64,000 bases of DNA. Origin: Malurus cyaneus samueli (lineage: Eukaryota; Chordata; Aves; Passeriformes; Maluridae). Within the stretch, counting starts at the first letter, position 1. Each line of letters starts with the position of its first letter. Positions 1 through 11,099 of this stretch are shown in pieces. A program made the translations under genes and the position numbers. The notes under the pieces were generated by a model. That model was not told the DNA's origin. It searched no databases and was given only the letters and a program-made list of their open reading frames with translations. Location of the stretch: assembly GCA_009741485.1 (NCBI GenBank), contig CM019214.1:54152550-54216549 (forward strand), read 5' to 3'.

Positions 1-2640
1 AATGAACTAATAAAGATTAGTGTATCTACAGCAATTGCTTAATATCTGGTCAAATTGCTTCTACCTAATCATTTTATCATGGAAATTCCTTATCATCGAG
101 ATAAGATGAAAACTGTTAAAGGCAGATGTGAAGGCCAAATGTGGGCAGTCTCCTGCACCTGCATAGTTTCTGCATGTGTATGAGAGCAGACAGTCAATAG
201 GATTGATAACACATCTCAGACCACTAACAAATCCCTGACATGACTAAATAGACTTAAGTATTGAGTGAAAGTCAAAACAATGTTTCAGGAATATTTCACA
301 CTATCAGGATCTCTGTGAGACCTTGTATAAAGCCACATGTCCAAACTTGATCTGTACCTTCAGTTCTTGTCTGCAAGTGATGACAGCTCAGTTATGTGAA
401 AATCTACATTAAAGTGGAATACCAGCTTCAAAACAGAAAAGAAATATTTTTGTGAGCTAAGAATCCAGGTATTATTTGCTTAGATTGTGATGTTCAGAAC
501 CAATCAAAAACTGCTACCCCAAATTCTTAAGAAGGGAGAAGTCACATTTTTCTTGACTAAAGTAATTTGAAGCTTTTTGAGCAGTATTGTACCCCACAAA
601 AAAGACAACTTTTTTCACTCTACAGAAAACACAGCTTATTATGCTTCTTTAGTTTAACTGGAACTATCACCTTGTGAAATTAAACAGGAAACTGGAAGAA
701 AAAAAGTTATCTGTCTTGTTCCCAGATGCCAGCATGCACAATGATCCTCATCAAATCTTTACCAGAGAAGTCATATCTGCATATGAAAAGGGCAAAGAGC
801 ATGGAGGAAGAGCTCAAAAATGTGAGTCATTCCCACAAACTACAACAGGGAAAATATTTCACATGCAAAATCCCAGAAAGGTGTTGGAGCACTCATTACT
901 CCTCCTAAAAGTGTGAACAGGAGGATAACCAACACTACACAAAAAACCCCATTTAATCAGAGCCTTTCTTCATCCCAGACCATTTCGGAAGCTCTGTGCA
1001 TGCTGTAGCTCTGGGAGCAGTTAGCCAGCACAAATGATTGAGCCTCTGCTCTGGGATGAGAGCTGGGCAGAAGGGCAGGGAGCAGAAGAGACAAACCTTT
1101 TAGCTGTGGTCTTACCCCTTAGCTACTGTGTCCTGAAACTGCTGCTTCAGTAATAGTATTTTGTTATTCTGAGTATATTGTTGATGAAATCCCAAGGAAA
1201 AAAACCAAAACAAAACAAAAAAAAAGTGTGAGGGTGTACTAATATTTATACGTACACAAGTCTATTACCTAGCAGTAAGAATGTGACTTACCAGCAACAG
1301 CTGTAAATCAGCTCCCGTGTGTCTCCTTGGATGCTGATAACATGATAGTGAAAAAGAAGGTGGGCAGATTTAGGCAAATGGAAACAAAGCTGCACTCTGA
1401 TCCTTGTATTACATTTATAGTCATTAAATAACCGAAAGCATGGGCAATTAGGGATATGTCTAAGTTAAAATATACCCCTTACTCCAGTTTCAAAATCTTT
1501 GAACTCAGAATCAAGTGCAAAAGAGAGCTAGATTTAATCTGGCAACATTAATTGTCATACAGCCAAAGGAAAGATTAAAATAAAAAAAGTTAGTCACGTT
1601 TTCCAGATGACTTCAATTCAGAAAGCAGTGACACTAAAAAGAACACAGAGGTCAATGTCCAGAACTACCTGAACATGATTCCCAGTGCATGTTGTTGCAA
1701 AAGCAAATGAAGACATTTTTCGGTTACACAAGTAGATTTTTTTTTTAAGCTGGAGTTGGCCAGTGGTGTTTCGGTGTTTGTGACATTGAAAAGTCATGTT
1801 TCATGTATCTAGTTTTGCTTCCCATACTGAAAGGGATGTTGTAAACCTGGTGAGGATGCATACAACAGTGATGTGTGATTTAGAAAATAGACCTTATGAA
1901 ATCAGATGGAATGGGTGCCCACAACCTCCTAGCGCTGCTCAGTCTTTGCTGCACAGCCTTTGGGGCTGCTCTATGGCGCAGTGATATCCATCTGCCTGTC
2001 ACAGCCTTCCATTAGGTCGCTAATTAAAAAGCCAGAGCTCATTATGAGGTATTGTAGAAGCAGCTGATTTTGAAATGTAAGTTCCTTTCAGTAACAATCA
2101 AGGATTGCTTAGGCCTTTTGGTGCGCAGCTCCCAGCTCCTTTTCTACTCTGCAAGATCCTGTCTAAGGAACAACTGGAGGGTTCAGTTCACTTCCGGAGG
2201 GAAGAGACATCAACTTCACTCTCCCACATGCCAGGTACATGGCATATTTGGGGGATGCTTTGTGAGAAATCTCTTCATCTCACTAAGCCTGTTAATTTGG
2301 CCAAGGGCCCCCGCTCCTGCGTCACTCTGGAGCACAGACACGCCACTGGTCATGGAAACACTGTGATGCTGAATCTGAGTAAATCCTAAAAGTATCTTAT
2401 AGGTAAGCCATAGGGTGCAATACCTTCCCATTTCAGAGGTTTTTAGTGAGGATAAAGACTTCAAAAGTTGCCAGACATAAAGACAGGACCATATATTACC
2501 TTGCAGATGTAAGTAATTGCAGTCACGAGACAGAGAAATTAAGATACATAGATTTTGAAGCTCGTATATGGTGTATAGTTGATTCCCTTAAGCTCATAGG
2601 TCCAAAAACACACTGACAATTTTTTATAACATTACCAAAG
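1..2640. other. unique AT-rich non-coding stretch
   Basis: No repeat family or gene is recognised. The part at 900-1130 is somewhat GC-richer. Short A-rich runs occur at 1198-1227 and a T-run at 1738-1746. Two weak exon-like segments inside it (726-821 plus, 1292-1333 minus) are described under the findings. Open frames here are short and lack domains. Confidence 0.6.
1292..1333 (-). other. candidate 42-nt exon, minus strand (unproven)
   Basis: Read on the minus strand, a long pyrimidine-rich tract ending in TTATCAG precedes a 42-nt segment, which is followed at once by the consensus donor CTG|GTAAGT (+ strand ACTTAC at 1286-1291). The segment length is a multiple of three. Two of its three frames are open; one reads IQGDTRELIYSCC and is in phase with the exon-like segment at 2670-2714. 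No protein family is recognised, and a chance splice pair is a real alternative. Confidence 0.2.
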
Positions 2641-2770
2641 TAGAGATGTCCTTCAGAAAGTGTTCTTACCTTGCTTTAGACTTGGGGATCTGGAGAATTT
2701 GTTGCATGTGTAGTCTGTTGCTAACAAGGGTTAATTAACCTTGTGAAAAACTTCATCATGTTTTATGCTT
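2641..2770. promoter_or_regulatory. possible conserved element with 12-bp palindrome
   Basis: The patch contains the perfect palindrome GGTTAATTAACC (2729-2740), close to an HNF1-like or paired homeodomain site but without the central spacer base of the classical HNF1 motif. The same 12-mer recurs at 33340-33351. A minus-strand exon-like segment (2670-2714, or to 2720 if the alternative acceptor is used) overlaps it. Regulatory function is inferred from motif content only. Confidence 0.2.
2670..2714 (-). other. candidate 45-nt exon, minus strand (unproven)
   Basis: On the minus strand the segment ends in AAGCAAG|GTAAGA, a good donor, and begins after AACAG. A second acceptor six bases upstream (TTGTTAG) would keep the phase. 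One frame is open and reads LHMQQILQIPKSKA. Joined to 1292-1333, the split codon gives Ser and the frame stays open. The acceptor has only a modest pyrimidine tract. No family is recognised. Confidence 0.2.
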
Positions 2771-3670
2771 AAGGTGTGTTGACTTAACTTAGAGCTATTA
2801 GTTCATGTAGCAGCCTTGATAGATTACAGAATCATTGCAACACTGACTGGAGCAATGCCTAAATACTTTTGAAAAGCAGGCTTAAGCTATGTGCCCAAGG
2901 AAGCCTGCTGAAAGAGTAATCTTGACTTCTCCACTCCTGGACTGGTGCTGAAATAATGTGCCCATTTTTTCACAGAACACTTAACTATTGACTGGTATGT
3001 AAAAAAAAATAATCAAAATACTATAGAAAAATTTTTAAATGCAGTATTTCTATGTATAAACAAGAACTAAAATTGTTTTCATCAACTCTCAATAACCTAA
3101 AGGCCCTTTGAACCGAGATTTTTCCTTCACTGTTATCTTATGATAAATGATGAAGGAGAGGAAGTCTTTTCCAAGAGAAGATGACTCATAGAGAACTCTT
3201 AGAAACTCACAATATTCGATACAGCTGGCAATGAATTAAAAAGCCCTTTTTATAGTGGTTTTTTTTTCTTTCAGATCTTTGTTTCAAGTCACAAAGCACA
3301 TCACACTAGTCAGTTATTTTCACAGCATCCTTGAGCACGTTACATTATTATTTCCATCAGGCTATTCTGATGAGCAAATTCATTTTCTTAATGCTAGCTA
3401 TCAAAAAGTTAATTTCATAGGATAAATTAATTTCCACTGAACTCCATTTTACCTTAGTTCCACTATGGCTAGTATTTGAGATAGCTTAGAAATACATTGC
3501 AATGTAGAGGTATCAGATAGGATTGATATGAGTGAACTTGCGACATTTCCATTTAAGTCAATCATTATCATCTCTTAATAAAAGACAAGAAGCGTAAGGC
3601 AATATAAGTAAAAGGTTAATTTCATACTTTTGTAGATATCGAAAAAGGAATATGAAGTAAGTTCCTGTTT

Positions 3671-3696
3671 GTCACCACTGCCTACAAAGTGGTGAC
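3671..3696. repeat. perfect inverted repeat (hairpin)
   Basis: Nine-base arms GTCACCACT and AGTGGTGAC are perfectly complementary and separated by an 8-nt loop. It may be a chance palindrome or an RNA stem if the region is transcribed. A second perfect hairpin lies about 300 bp downstream. Confidence 0.6.
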
Positions 3697-3986
3697 TGGT
3701 TCGGATATTGCTGTAACCTTAATTGTCTCAAGGGCAAAGGTGAACCAAAGTTTGTAGGTAGAGGCAATATCTTCTCTTTGAACAACCATTAGTGTTGCTA
3801 AAAGTAGAAAAATCTTCAGGACTTTTCAGTCTTTCTCATTTGAAAAAGGGCTTGTAGGTTTGAAGCCTTGTCTACCTTTCCAAGCTATAATAACAGACCT
3901 AATAAAATTTCAACCTCTTACCAGTAAGTCTGGCCTTAGTGCAGGTGGAAACCTCTGCTTCAAAAATATCTCTCTTTGGTCAAATC

Positions 3987-4020
3987 CACCTTGACACTGA
4001 TAAATGTGTTTGTCAAGGTG
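3987..4020. repeat. perfect inverted repeat (hairpin)
   Basis: Ten-base arms CACCTTGACA and TGTCAAGGTG are perfectly complementary with a 14-nt loop. There is no run of T after it and no sign of a known structured RNA family. Confidence 0.6.
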
Positions 4021-4253
4021 AATCTTTCTTCAGTATCCAGATGAACAATAGTTACTCTTTCAGCTGCAAATTAGAATTCTGAATTAAATACAGCCCACTG
4101 GGAACAGTCATTCTCAAAGTTCTTGTTTACACTTCTCTTACAGTCCTGTACCTTGCTCACCTAGTTTAACTACCTAATAAATATCTGACTGCCATAAACA
4201 TTAGATATTCAGCACTGACAGAGTACTTCATGGATAGGGAAGCATTATCCAAA

Positions 4254-4330
4254 TAAAACAAAACAAAACAAAAATTTAAAACAAAAAAAGAAAAAAGAAA
4301 AAAAAAACAGAAAAAGCAAAAATAAGGAAA
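4254..4330. repeat. A-rich low-complexity tract
   Basis: About 77 bases dominated by AAAAC, AAAG and longer A runs. It may be the decayed tail of a retroposed element, but no element body is recognised beside it. Confidence 0.8.
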
Positions 4331-6040
4331 TAATAAAAGGGCAACTGTGCTGGGAAGTCAGATTGACTCATGGCTTCTTCCCTTACTTGAACTTGGAGGA
4401 CATTAACTTCTATGTTTTTATCAAGTATCAGGTCGTTCACTTACCTAAGATTATGGAACTTTTAGCGAACTAGTTTTGCTCTGAAAAATTTGAAACACTG
4501 TCAGTCATTGCTAGGGCCTTATTAATTAATGGATTTCTTACTGCAAGATGTACATTCCTCACTGGTATCTCCTACTGTGCTTTTGCTAGCCATGTTAAGG
4601 AAAACTTTGCAGGGGACATGGTAGTTGCAATATTGGATGGGAAGAAAAATAAAGATAAATCACAAAGCATGATGTTCCCGCTTTCATTTTTCACACTTTT
4701 CAGAATAAAAAGATGGGACATTTTTTATTATAGAGCTATGTGAAGCAGCCATTAATCTCTGTGATATCACATCGCTCTTCTGCAGAACGGGGTTTATTAA
4801 GAGCCAGATGAGCTATTTCTGCAAAGCACTGCATGGTGGGACGCAGACACACTCACTCCAGAGACTGACAGCAGGATCCTCAGCCAAGAGGGGCAGAATG
4901 ATTGCATCTGCACTGCTCAAGTGTAGCCTCTTATAGGGAAAGCTCAACACTTCTGATCTGATGTAATTTGCATCATCTCATGGTACTGCCATAGCTATTA
5001 AATACAGATAGCATTTTATATCTCTGTCTGTAGCCAATATTATAATATCATTTGAGATCTCTTAGAATAATAGCTTAGCAGCAAATGAAAATTTATGCAG
5101 CATGTGCTGTGAGGGAATGAGACCCAAGAATAACTGGGGACTTACTTTTTATGTAAACATAACCTGAGAGATGACAAATATGGCTGATGTAGGTTTGACC
5201 AATAAGAGAATATACCTTATATAACAAGCATCTCCTTTTTCTACCTATCACCTCGAAAATACTTAATGTAAAGCTACAGTGTTGTGCAAGTATAATCCAA
5301 AGCTAGATTTCAAATGTTGCTTCAATCTCACTCTTCATCTGAGCCAAAGTGGGTTATTGCAATGGACAATGCTCTTTAGTCTATCATTTATGCATGTGGA
5401 GAAATGGATTTGAATGGAACTATAAATGCCATTTTTTCAAGATATAAATTTCAAGTACTCCTTTCAAAAGTTATGAGTCTCAATTACTGAACCAACTCTA
5501 TTTTGTTGAGCTACTGCAAAAATTGGAGTTGGCACCTACATGATTTTACAGCCTTGCTGTCTTAGATGAAAAAATACCAGGCATCCTTTTCCTCATTTCA
5601 AAATTTCTCAGACAAGTCAGATGAATAATCTCTCCTAATTTTCATGGTTACTTGATAGCAGGTCTGTTCCAGTACACACCATCCCAAACACTCGCATCAA
5701 TTGTTCACTCTGCTTTTCAGGACTTATGCCATAGTGCTCTTGTTCCCCTTTCCTGCTTGGTTTCTCCAAGGTCAACATTACATCCAGTCAAGACGTTAAA
5801 ACACCCCTCTTTGCTTTTTTGCATTGTAAAATAGGAGTTAGATTTAAAAACTTGCTGAATATAACAGAGATGTCTTTTTAAAGACCTGCTCCAGTGGCAG
5901 TTCTGAATTCCCCTGGATTTCTCAGGGGTTTTATTACAGAAAGAGAAGTTTGTGAGCCTGATTTTAAAGCTTGTGAGCTAGCTTCTGCAAAAGCTTCTTT
6001 TCCTCATATCATATAGGTTAAACAGTAGATTTTGAAAATA

Positions 6041-6358
6041 CTTTGGGAAATGTCAAATGCCCATTCCTAGACATGATATCAAGTGCAGTTGCATGACATT
6101 AGCCCACATTATAAAAGTGTTGGCAAAATAACTCCATATTGTTACAGCAAACAAAGAGCTGGGTGGCTGATTGCATGTCCTACAGATGATTGTGCTGTCT
6201 CCATAATGCTTCAATTGATTTTCAATGGACACACAAATTGAATATTGTACCACATCCAAACCTCTGCATGGCTGCATTGTGCAGCAAGTAATTGCACACT
6301 GTGATAGGTGAGAGAAGTGCCAAATAATTAACTAAACTTTATCTTGTCTATTTTGCAG
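6041..6358. promoter_or_regulatory. conserved-element-like patch upstream of a microexon-like segment
   Basis: A unique stretch without repeats, containing POU- and homeodomain-like cores (TAATTG, ATAATTAACTAAA near 6326). It directly precedes the strong splice acceptor ending at 6358. Conservation around alternative microexons is well known for vertebrate neuronal genes; that this patch is conserved is only a guess. Confidence 0.2.
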
Positions 6359-6385
6359 GCAAGACTGCAAATCACATTGATTCAG
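6359..6385 (+). other. candidate 27-nt microexon (unproven)
   Basis: The upstream sequence CTTTATCTTGTCTATTTTGCAG is given here as two parts: a T/C-rich tract at about 6337-6354 and TTTTGCAG at 6351-6358, together an excellent acceptor. The segment ends in TTCAG followed by GTGAGT (6386-6391), an excellent donor. Length is 27 nt, so inclusion would keep the frame. Two frames are open (one reads KTANHIDS), one has a stop. No gene is identified. A chance pairing of good splice sites cannot be excluded. Confidence 0.25.
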
Positions 6386-6655
6386 GTGAGTCTGGGCCAA
6401 GACTGTATGAGTAGAGAGGCAGTGACTTCCATTCAATGAACAATAAGCTGATCGTGGATCTGAACATTTCATATTCTACAGAGCTGGAATTTTAAATTCA
6501 GCTCAGCTCACAACACAAATGCCTATTTCTACAGTCAGTGCATTCAGTGTATATGAATATTTTTCAAGGGTTTGGTTTTAGGCGTCAAACCACCATGGAA
6601 GTTATTTTTTATTGTTGCCATTCCTTCTCAATTCCACAGACCTTTGTTTCTCCTT

Positions 6656-6706
6656 TACTTTTTTTGTTTTGTTTTGTTTGCATTGTTTTTTTGTGTTGTT
6701 TTGTAA
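6656..6706. repeat. T/TTTTG-rich low-complexity tract
   Basis: A run of TTTTG and TTTTTTG units. Neighbouring open frames rich in Phe and Cys come from this composition and are not genes. Confidence 0.8.
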
Positions 6707-6933
6707 TTTCACAGTTGATGATGATGTTCATTCAAATTATGCAAAAAAAATCTGCATTTTGGAACAGTTAACATTTATAATTCCTTTAGTATTTTTTTAT
6801 TGAATTTCTATCTCTCAAGAGAGCGCCTCATTTCAGTTTAATAAGTTATACCCTAAATCTGTTTATTAATGCATTTCCATAAAGAATTGGAATTCTGCAA
6901 CAGTAGAACATTCCTCAGTAAACACTTTAGCAG

Positions 6934-7146
6934 TTATTCTGTTGAGATATTACACACAATGTTAGTCTCAATAGGAAAACTTCCTTTATCCTGTAGTGCA
7001 GTGGGAAGAGTGGAAGGTCTGTCCATCACAATTTCACTTAGCAGCTGAATGTTCAGCTCATTAGCAACCTGGAAGACAAGAGCTGACAGATTCAAGTCAT
7101 CAATGCTTGTCTCCTCTGGTGACAGCAAATATGTTATCGGGGGTGG
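6934..7146 (-). other. candidate terminal coding exon, minus strand (unproven)
   Basis: A minus-strand frame is open for 70 codons and ends in TAA at 6934-6936. The peptide has a natural look, rich in acidic and aliphatic residues and poor in Cys, Trp and His; a part reads SPEETSIDDLNLSALVFQVA. Before it lies TATTTGTCTCTTCCC, then GCAAG, a plausible acceptor in phase 0. Two AATAAA signals follow the stop on the same strand (+ coordinates 6862-6867, 66 nt away, and 6796-6801). I do not recognise the protein. It could be the last exon of an unknown gene, a degraded retrocopy, or chance. The upstream part is A-rich low complexity, so a longer exon is unlikely. Confidence 0.3.
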
Positions 7147-7174
7147 CTTGCAGGTTTGGGAAGAGACAAATAGT

Positions 7175-7223
7175 TTGGGTTTTTTTGTTGGTTTTTTTTT
7201 TCCAAATTTTTTTTTTTTTTTAA
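7175..7223. repeat. T-rich low-complexity tract
   Basis: Interrupted poly(T) of about 50 bases just upstream, in minus-strand terms, of the exon-like segment at 6934-7146. Confidence 0.85.
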
Positions 7224-9903
7224 ACTCAACAAGCTCTGTCTCTTTTTAGTGGGCCTAACTCAGTGTAAAGGAAATTACAGCTGGCATTATCATGAAGTAT
7301 GAACTTCCTCATCAGTTGTTTTGCTCCTAAAGGCATGGACCAAAGTGGAGTTCTTCACAAATTTCATCCGTTGAAATTTTATTCATACTTAAAGAAAAAA
7401 AATCCCACCAGTGATAAAGAAGGAAATCTCAAATTTCACAATATTTTTGAAAGACAATAAAAGAATATGCAGCTGACATACTTCCATATTTTTAGTTTGA
7501 TAATAAGGAAATGTTTGCTTTAAAATCATGTGAACAGCATAATTATTATTGCAGCCAATATTTCTCAATAATAAATGAAGAGAAGAGGAAAAGCAGAGCT
7601 CTTTTTTATTACATTTTAACGATTCCAACCTTTTTTTCAAATTATTTTCAAGACTCTGAATACATTAAAAAAAGCTATTTCTTGTGAAAATGAAAAGTTT
7701 TGGTTTTGAAGAACTACCTTGTTTTTTTCTAATTAAAACCATTTTATAATAATTTAATTCTATTCAAAATCCGTAGAAGTCATTACAAACTTCCTTTGAT
7801 TTCAAAAGTTTTTGGATAAGGTCTATAGGGAATTATGTAGGCAGGGTAAGAGAAAAAACCCAATCATTCTGCTCTTACAGATTTTCAACTCAGACCTACA
7901 GCCATAGTTTCAGAGACAAATACATGTAAGGGCAATATTTGGCCCTGAGATGTGTTTTCAAAAGTAAATTAAATAGAATGCAATCACTGCAGCTAGGAAA
8001 ACAGCTGATTTACTTTTCAGACTATTAGTATTTATGACTCACATAATAAGGATTACTGATATTATTACATGGAGAGAAGTTAAGAGACTACATTGTAGAT
8101 AATATTTGTTTATTAAAATATAGATGTAGATTAGACAACTCATTGATTTCTTGTTCTTGACATCATCTCATAAGTCACAATACAGTGAGTTTCTGCATAA
8201 AATAAATGTTATAGCAAGGAATGTTTTAAATCTACAAAATTTAGGCGCATATTCCAAATAAATTATTTTATGGCAGGTAGACTCTTATTTTACTACCCTT
8301 TTCCTGCATTGATGAGGTTATCCCCAGCTCTGCTTAGTTTGTTTGAAGTGACATTGTCACTGTGCCAGGCCTGGGATGGGATCAATCTCCCTGTTGACCA
8401 CCTGGCCTGATTTTAAGCTCTCTGGGTCATGGGGACACGTTCTTTGGCAAACTGACAGAGCAGCCCTGCTATCTCTGCTGTCCTCTTGTAAGCACCATCA
8501 GCAAAGTGAACAGAGAGGGCTTTAGTGCTCCTTCCAATTCATTTCACCATCTTAGGCCAAGGGAAGTTTTCAAGGCTGTTTCCCAGCTGTGTGGAGCCAG
8601 CCGTGCAGGTTTGACACACCAGTGCTTATGTTGTGTGTAGGTGTGTGGACAATTGGCCACAGTCACATGCATGTGTACATCTATCTGTTTATCTCTACCA
8701 TGTCAAATGGGTAATATGGCAAAATAAACTTGACTCAGAACCACCATTACATATACTAGAGTCTGTGTAAGTATATGTATTCAATTGTTTTTCCAAAAAA
8801 GGGGAGATTTTGGAAGGACTGCATGTCATGTTATGGCATGGCATTAAAGGATGTGAAATGTGCACTTGGACTTCAGATGGACACTGTCACAGGACAAATA
8901 GGTTGCTCTGTTTTATTTTGACTCCTTTATATATGTAGGTATGTGTGTGTATATGTTTATATGTACATTCATACATACATACACCAAAAAAGGAGGAAGT
9001 TTTTGTGTGCTTGGAAGTTTGTCACATATATTTGGCTAGAACACATAGTTTCATAACGCACCTTAATTTTTTGTGTACATGAACATATGCACAGGTGCAC
9101 ATAAAAACCTTACTTTCATTTTATTAGCAGGGTATATTGCACGTGTGACAGCAGAACTCAACATAAAAGCCATTTCATTGTGTACCTGGATTTTATTTCT
9201 TCTAGTTACACTTGTTCCACTTCGTGTTCTGTAAACAAGTAGCTCACAAGGAAGCACTTAGACATGGATTAATCTCATTTAACTTTATACCTCAAAAAGT
9301 TCAGAAGTTAGCTGATCAGGCTGTGTCTTCAGTGAATGGCAGGAGACAGGCAAATCACCCCTGTGTAGAACAAGAATCTAGACTAGGCAGTTGAATCACC
9401 AGCTGAGCGTGCTTATTTCTCTCCACTACAGTCAAAAACACTACATTACCTTTAGAGAAGTAAATATTAGACATCTAAAGTCAGCAACTCTGAATCACAT
9501 ACCATCAGGCTACCAGGAAATATGCATGGAGAATTAGAGGAAGGTAGTTCATTGTCTGAATGGCATTAGCATTTTGGTCTCCTTGTAGGCACCTGCACTC
9601 GGACACAGGCTGCTCTTCCACACACGGCATGGTGTGGGCAGTGATATCCATAGGGTTTCGACTGTGGCAAATGTATTTGTTCAGACAACCTAAACATTCA
9701 TTAACTCTGCCCTTTCAACGAAATGGGATACGTGCAGGACATCATGCTACCAGGCAGCAGCCCAGGACTGCTCCAAGGGCTCAGCTGTGGTTTGCCATGG
9801 GCTCCCTGCTCGACTGAGCAGCCTCAGGCATGTGCCATGGAGCTGCTTGGCGGTGGGATGACCCACAAGACCAAAACATGCATCTCTTCAGTACCCTTGT
9901 TGG
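7224..9903. other. unique AT-rich stretch, no gene
   Basis: No coding gene is recognised. A segment near 8410-8500 faintly resembles the 3' part of an old L2/MIR-type element (a 'taagctctctgggtcatggggac' type phrase) but the match is too weak to annotate. A short TG/TA-rich patch lies at 8925-8985. The rest shows nothing. Confidence 0.6.
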
Positions 9904-9947
9904 GATGAAGATGATGATAATGAAGATGATGATGATGATGATGATGA
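9904..9947. repeat. (GAT)n microsatellite
   Basis: About 14 GAT units with two AAT/GAA interruptions. Not part of a convincing reading frame. Confidence 0.95.
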
Positions 9948-11099
9948 ACATTGCTCTGACCCTGCACCCAATGTAATGTATGCTTTCTGGTCTGCTTTCC
10001 CACTTACTCCTTACCCAGAGGAAATGAGAAAGAGAGCAGTATTTCTATGTGTTTTACTCTATCACACTTTCAATGCCTCCAGATTCCTCCATTGAAAATC
10101 ACGTGGAATAACAATATTCACTGGCAAGACAGATTTCCTTCTTTCTAAAATGAGCTCTGAATAATATAGAAGTGAACAAAGTGCATAAAAATTGACTGAA
10201 ATTGTGGCACAAGGAATATGAAGCCGCTTGCTTCATGCGTACTAGGTATATGAAATATTACTGCCTGGGAATCCAGTTTTATTCTTGTTAGGCAAAATGA
10301 TTTCTCTGAAATGTGTGAAGCCCAGTTCCAAAGTATTGCTTTAGTTCATGAATTTTTATTTGGAATACAGGAAAATAAAAGCTTCTCAGTTACATAATTT
10401 ATAAAATCCTTCTTTGTGCAAGAGAAAGCTGTAATTCACGCTTTGAGATTCAGGAATGCCATGAACCTCCAGAGCTGAGTTAATATAATTAATTATCAGA
10501 ACCACAAATTTAATTTCTTTTTATTATTATGATCTTTGTGTTTTGCTTTATCACACACATTTAAAATACTTTTACCTTGAGATGCTCTCTTAGACATGTT
10601 ATCTTAGTGATAACTGAGTTTATTTAACGTCAGTCATAGATTACACTTTCTCTCAAAACTAAACAGCTGTTACAGGGCTGGGGTAAAAATTAGTGTGACC
10701 ATGTAAACTATGGGTGAAATGGTGCACCTAAATATTTAGGAGCCAAGCACCTGGCAACACACTGCCAGGTTACCACATCAGATATCCTTCTCTGTTTCTA
10801 CTCCTACCTGTTTGCAGCTTCAAAGGTACGTGCAGGTGCAGTGGGACATTGTTTCCCAACTGCTAAACAAAATTACATGTCATGTGTCTTGATCTCATTT
10901 GATTTTAGTAAATAAAACATGTAAGTTAATAATGTTTTCTCCTCCACAACTCTGTGCAAAGAAAGAAAATAATTGTATTTGGGGTAATTAATACATGTAA
11001 TTGCTTTTAGCAAAAGACTCTCATTTCTGATATCCAGTCCTGTGCAAATCAAGACACTCAACTAAGCATTCCAACAGCTTTGCCACTCTTTCAGGTAGA
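9948..11099. other. unique AT-rich stretch, no gene
   Basis: Nothing coding is recognised. The part 10380-10650 is rich in TAAT/ATTA cores (for example TAATATAATTAATTATC near 10480) and could be a conserved non-coding element. 10715-10755 carries a phrase like the old amniote 'cacctaaat...taggagcc' repeats, too short to assign. Confidence 0.5.

Larger units (their letters stand above)
2771..6040. other. unique AT-rich stretch, no gene
   Basis: No coding gene or interspersed repeat is recognised. It holds two perfect short hairpins (3671-3696, 3987-4020), an A-rich low-complexity run (4254-4330), and a splice-like pair around 4445-4480 that has stops in every frame. Open frames are under 65 codons. 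Confidence 0.6.

Noticed and set aside
4445..4480. 36-nt minus-strand segment with strong acceptor and GTAAGT donor
   Set aside because: All three frames contain stops. Kept as a warning that good splice-like pairs occur by chance in this window.
8410..8500. Possible L2/MIR-type 3' end
   Set aside because: Only one phrase of about 20 bases resembles the family; too diverged to annotate without a library search.
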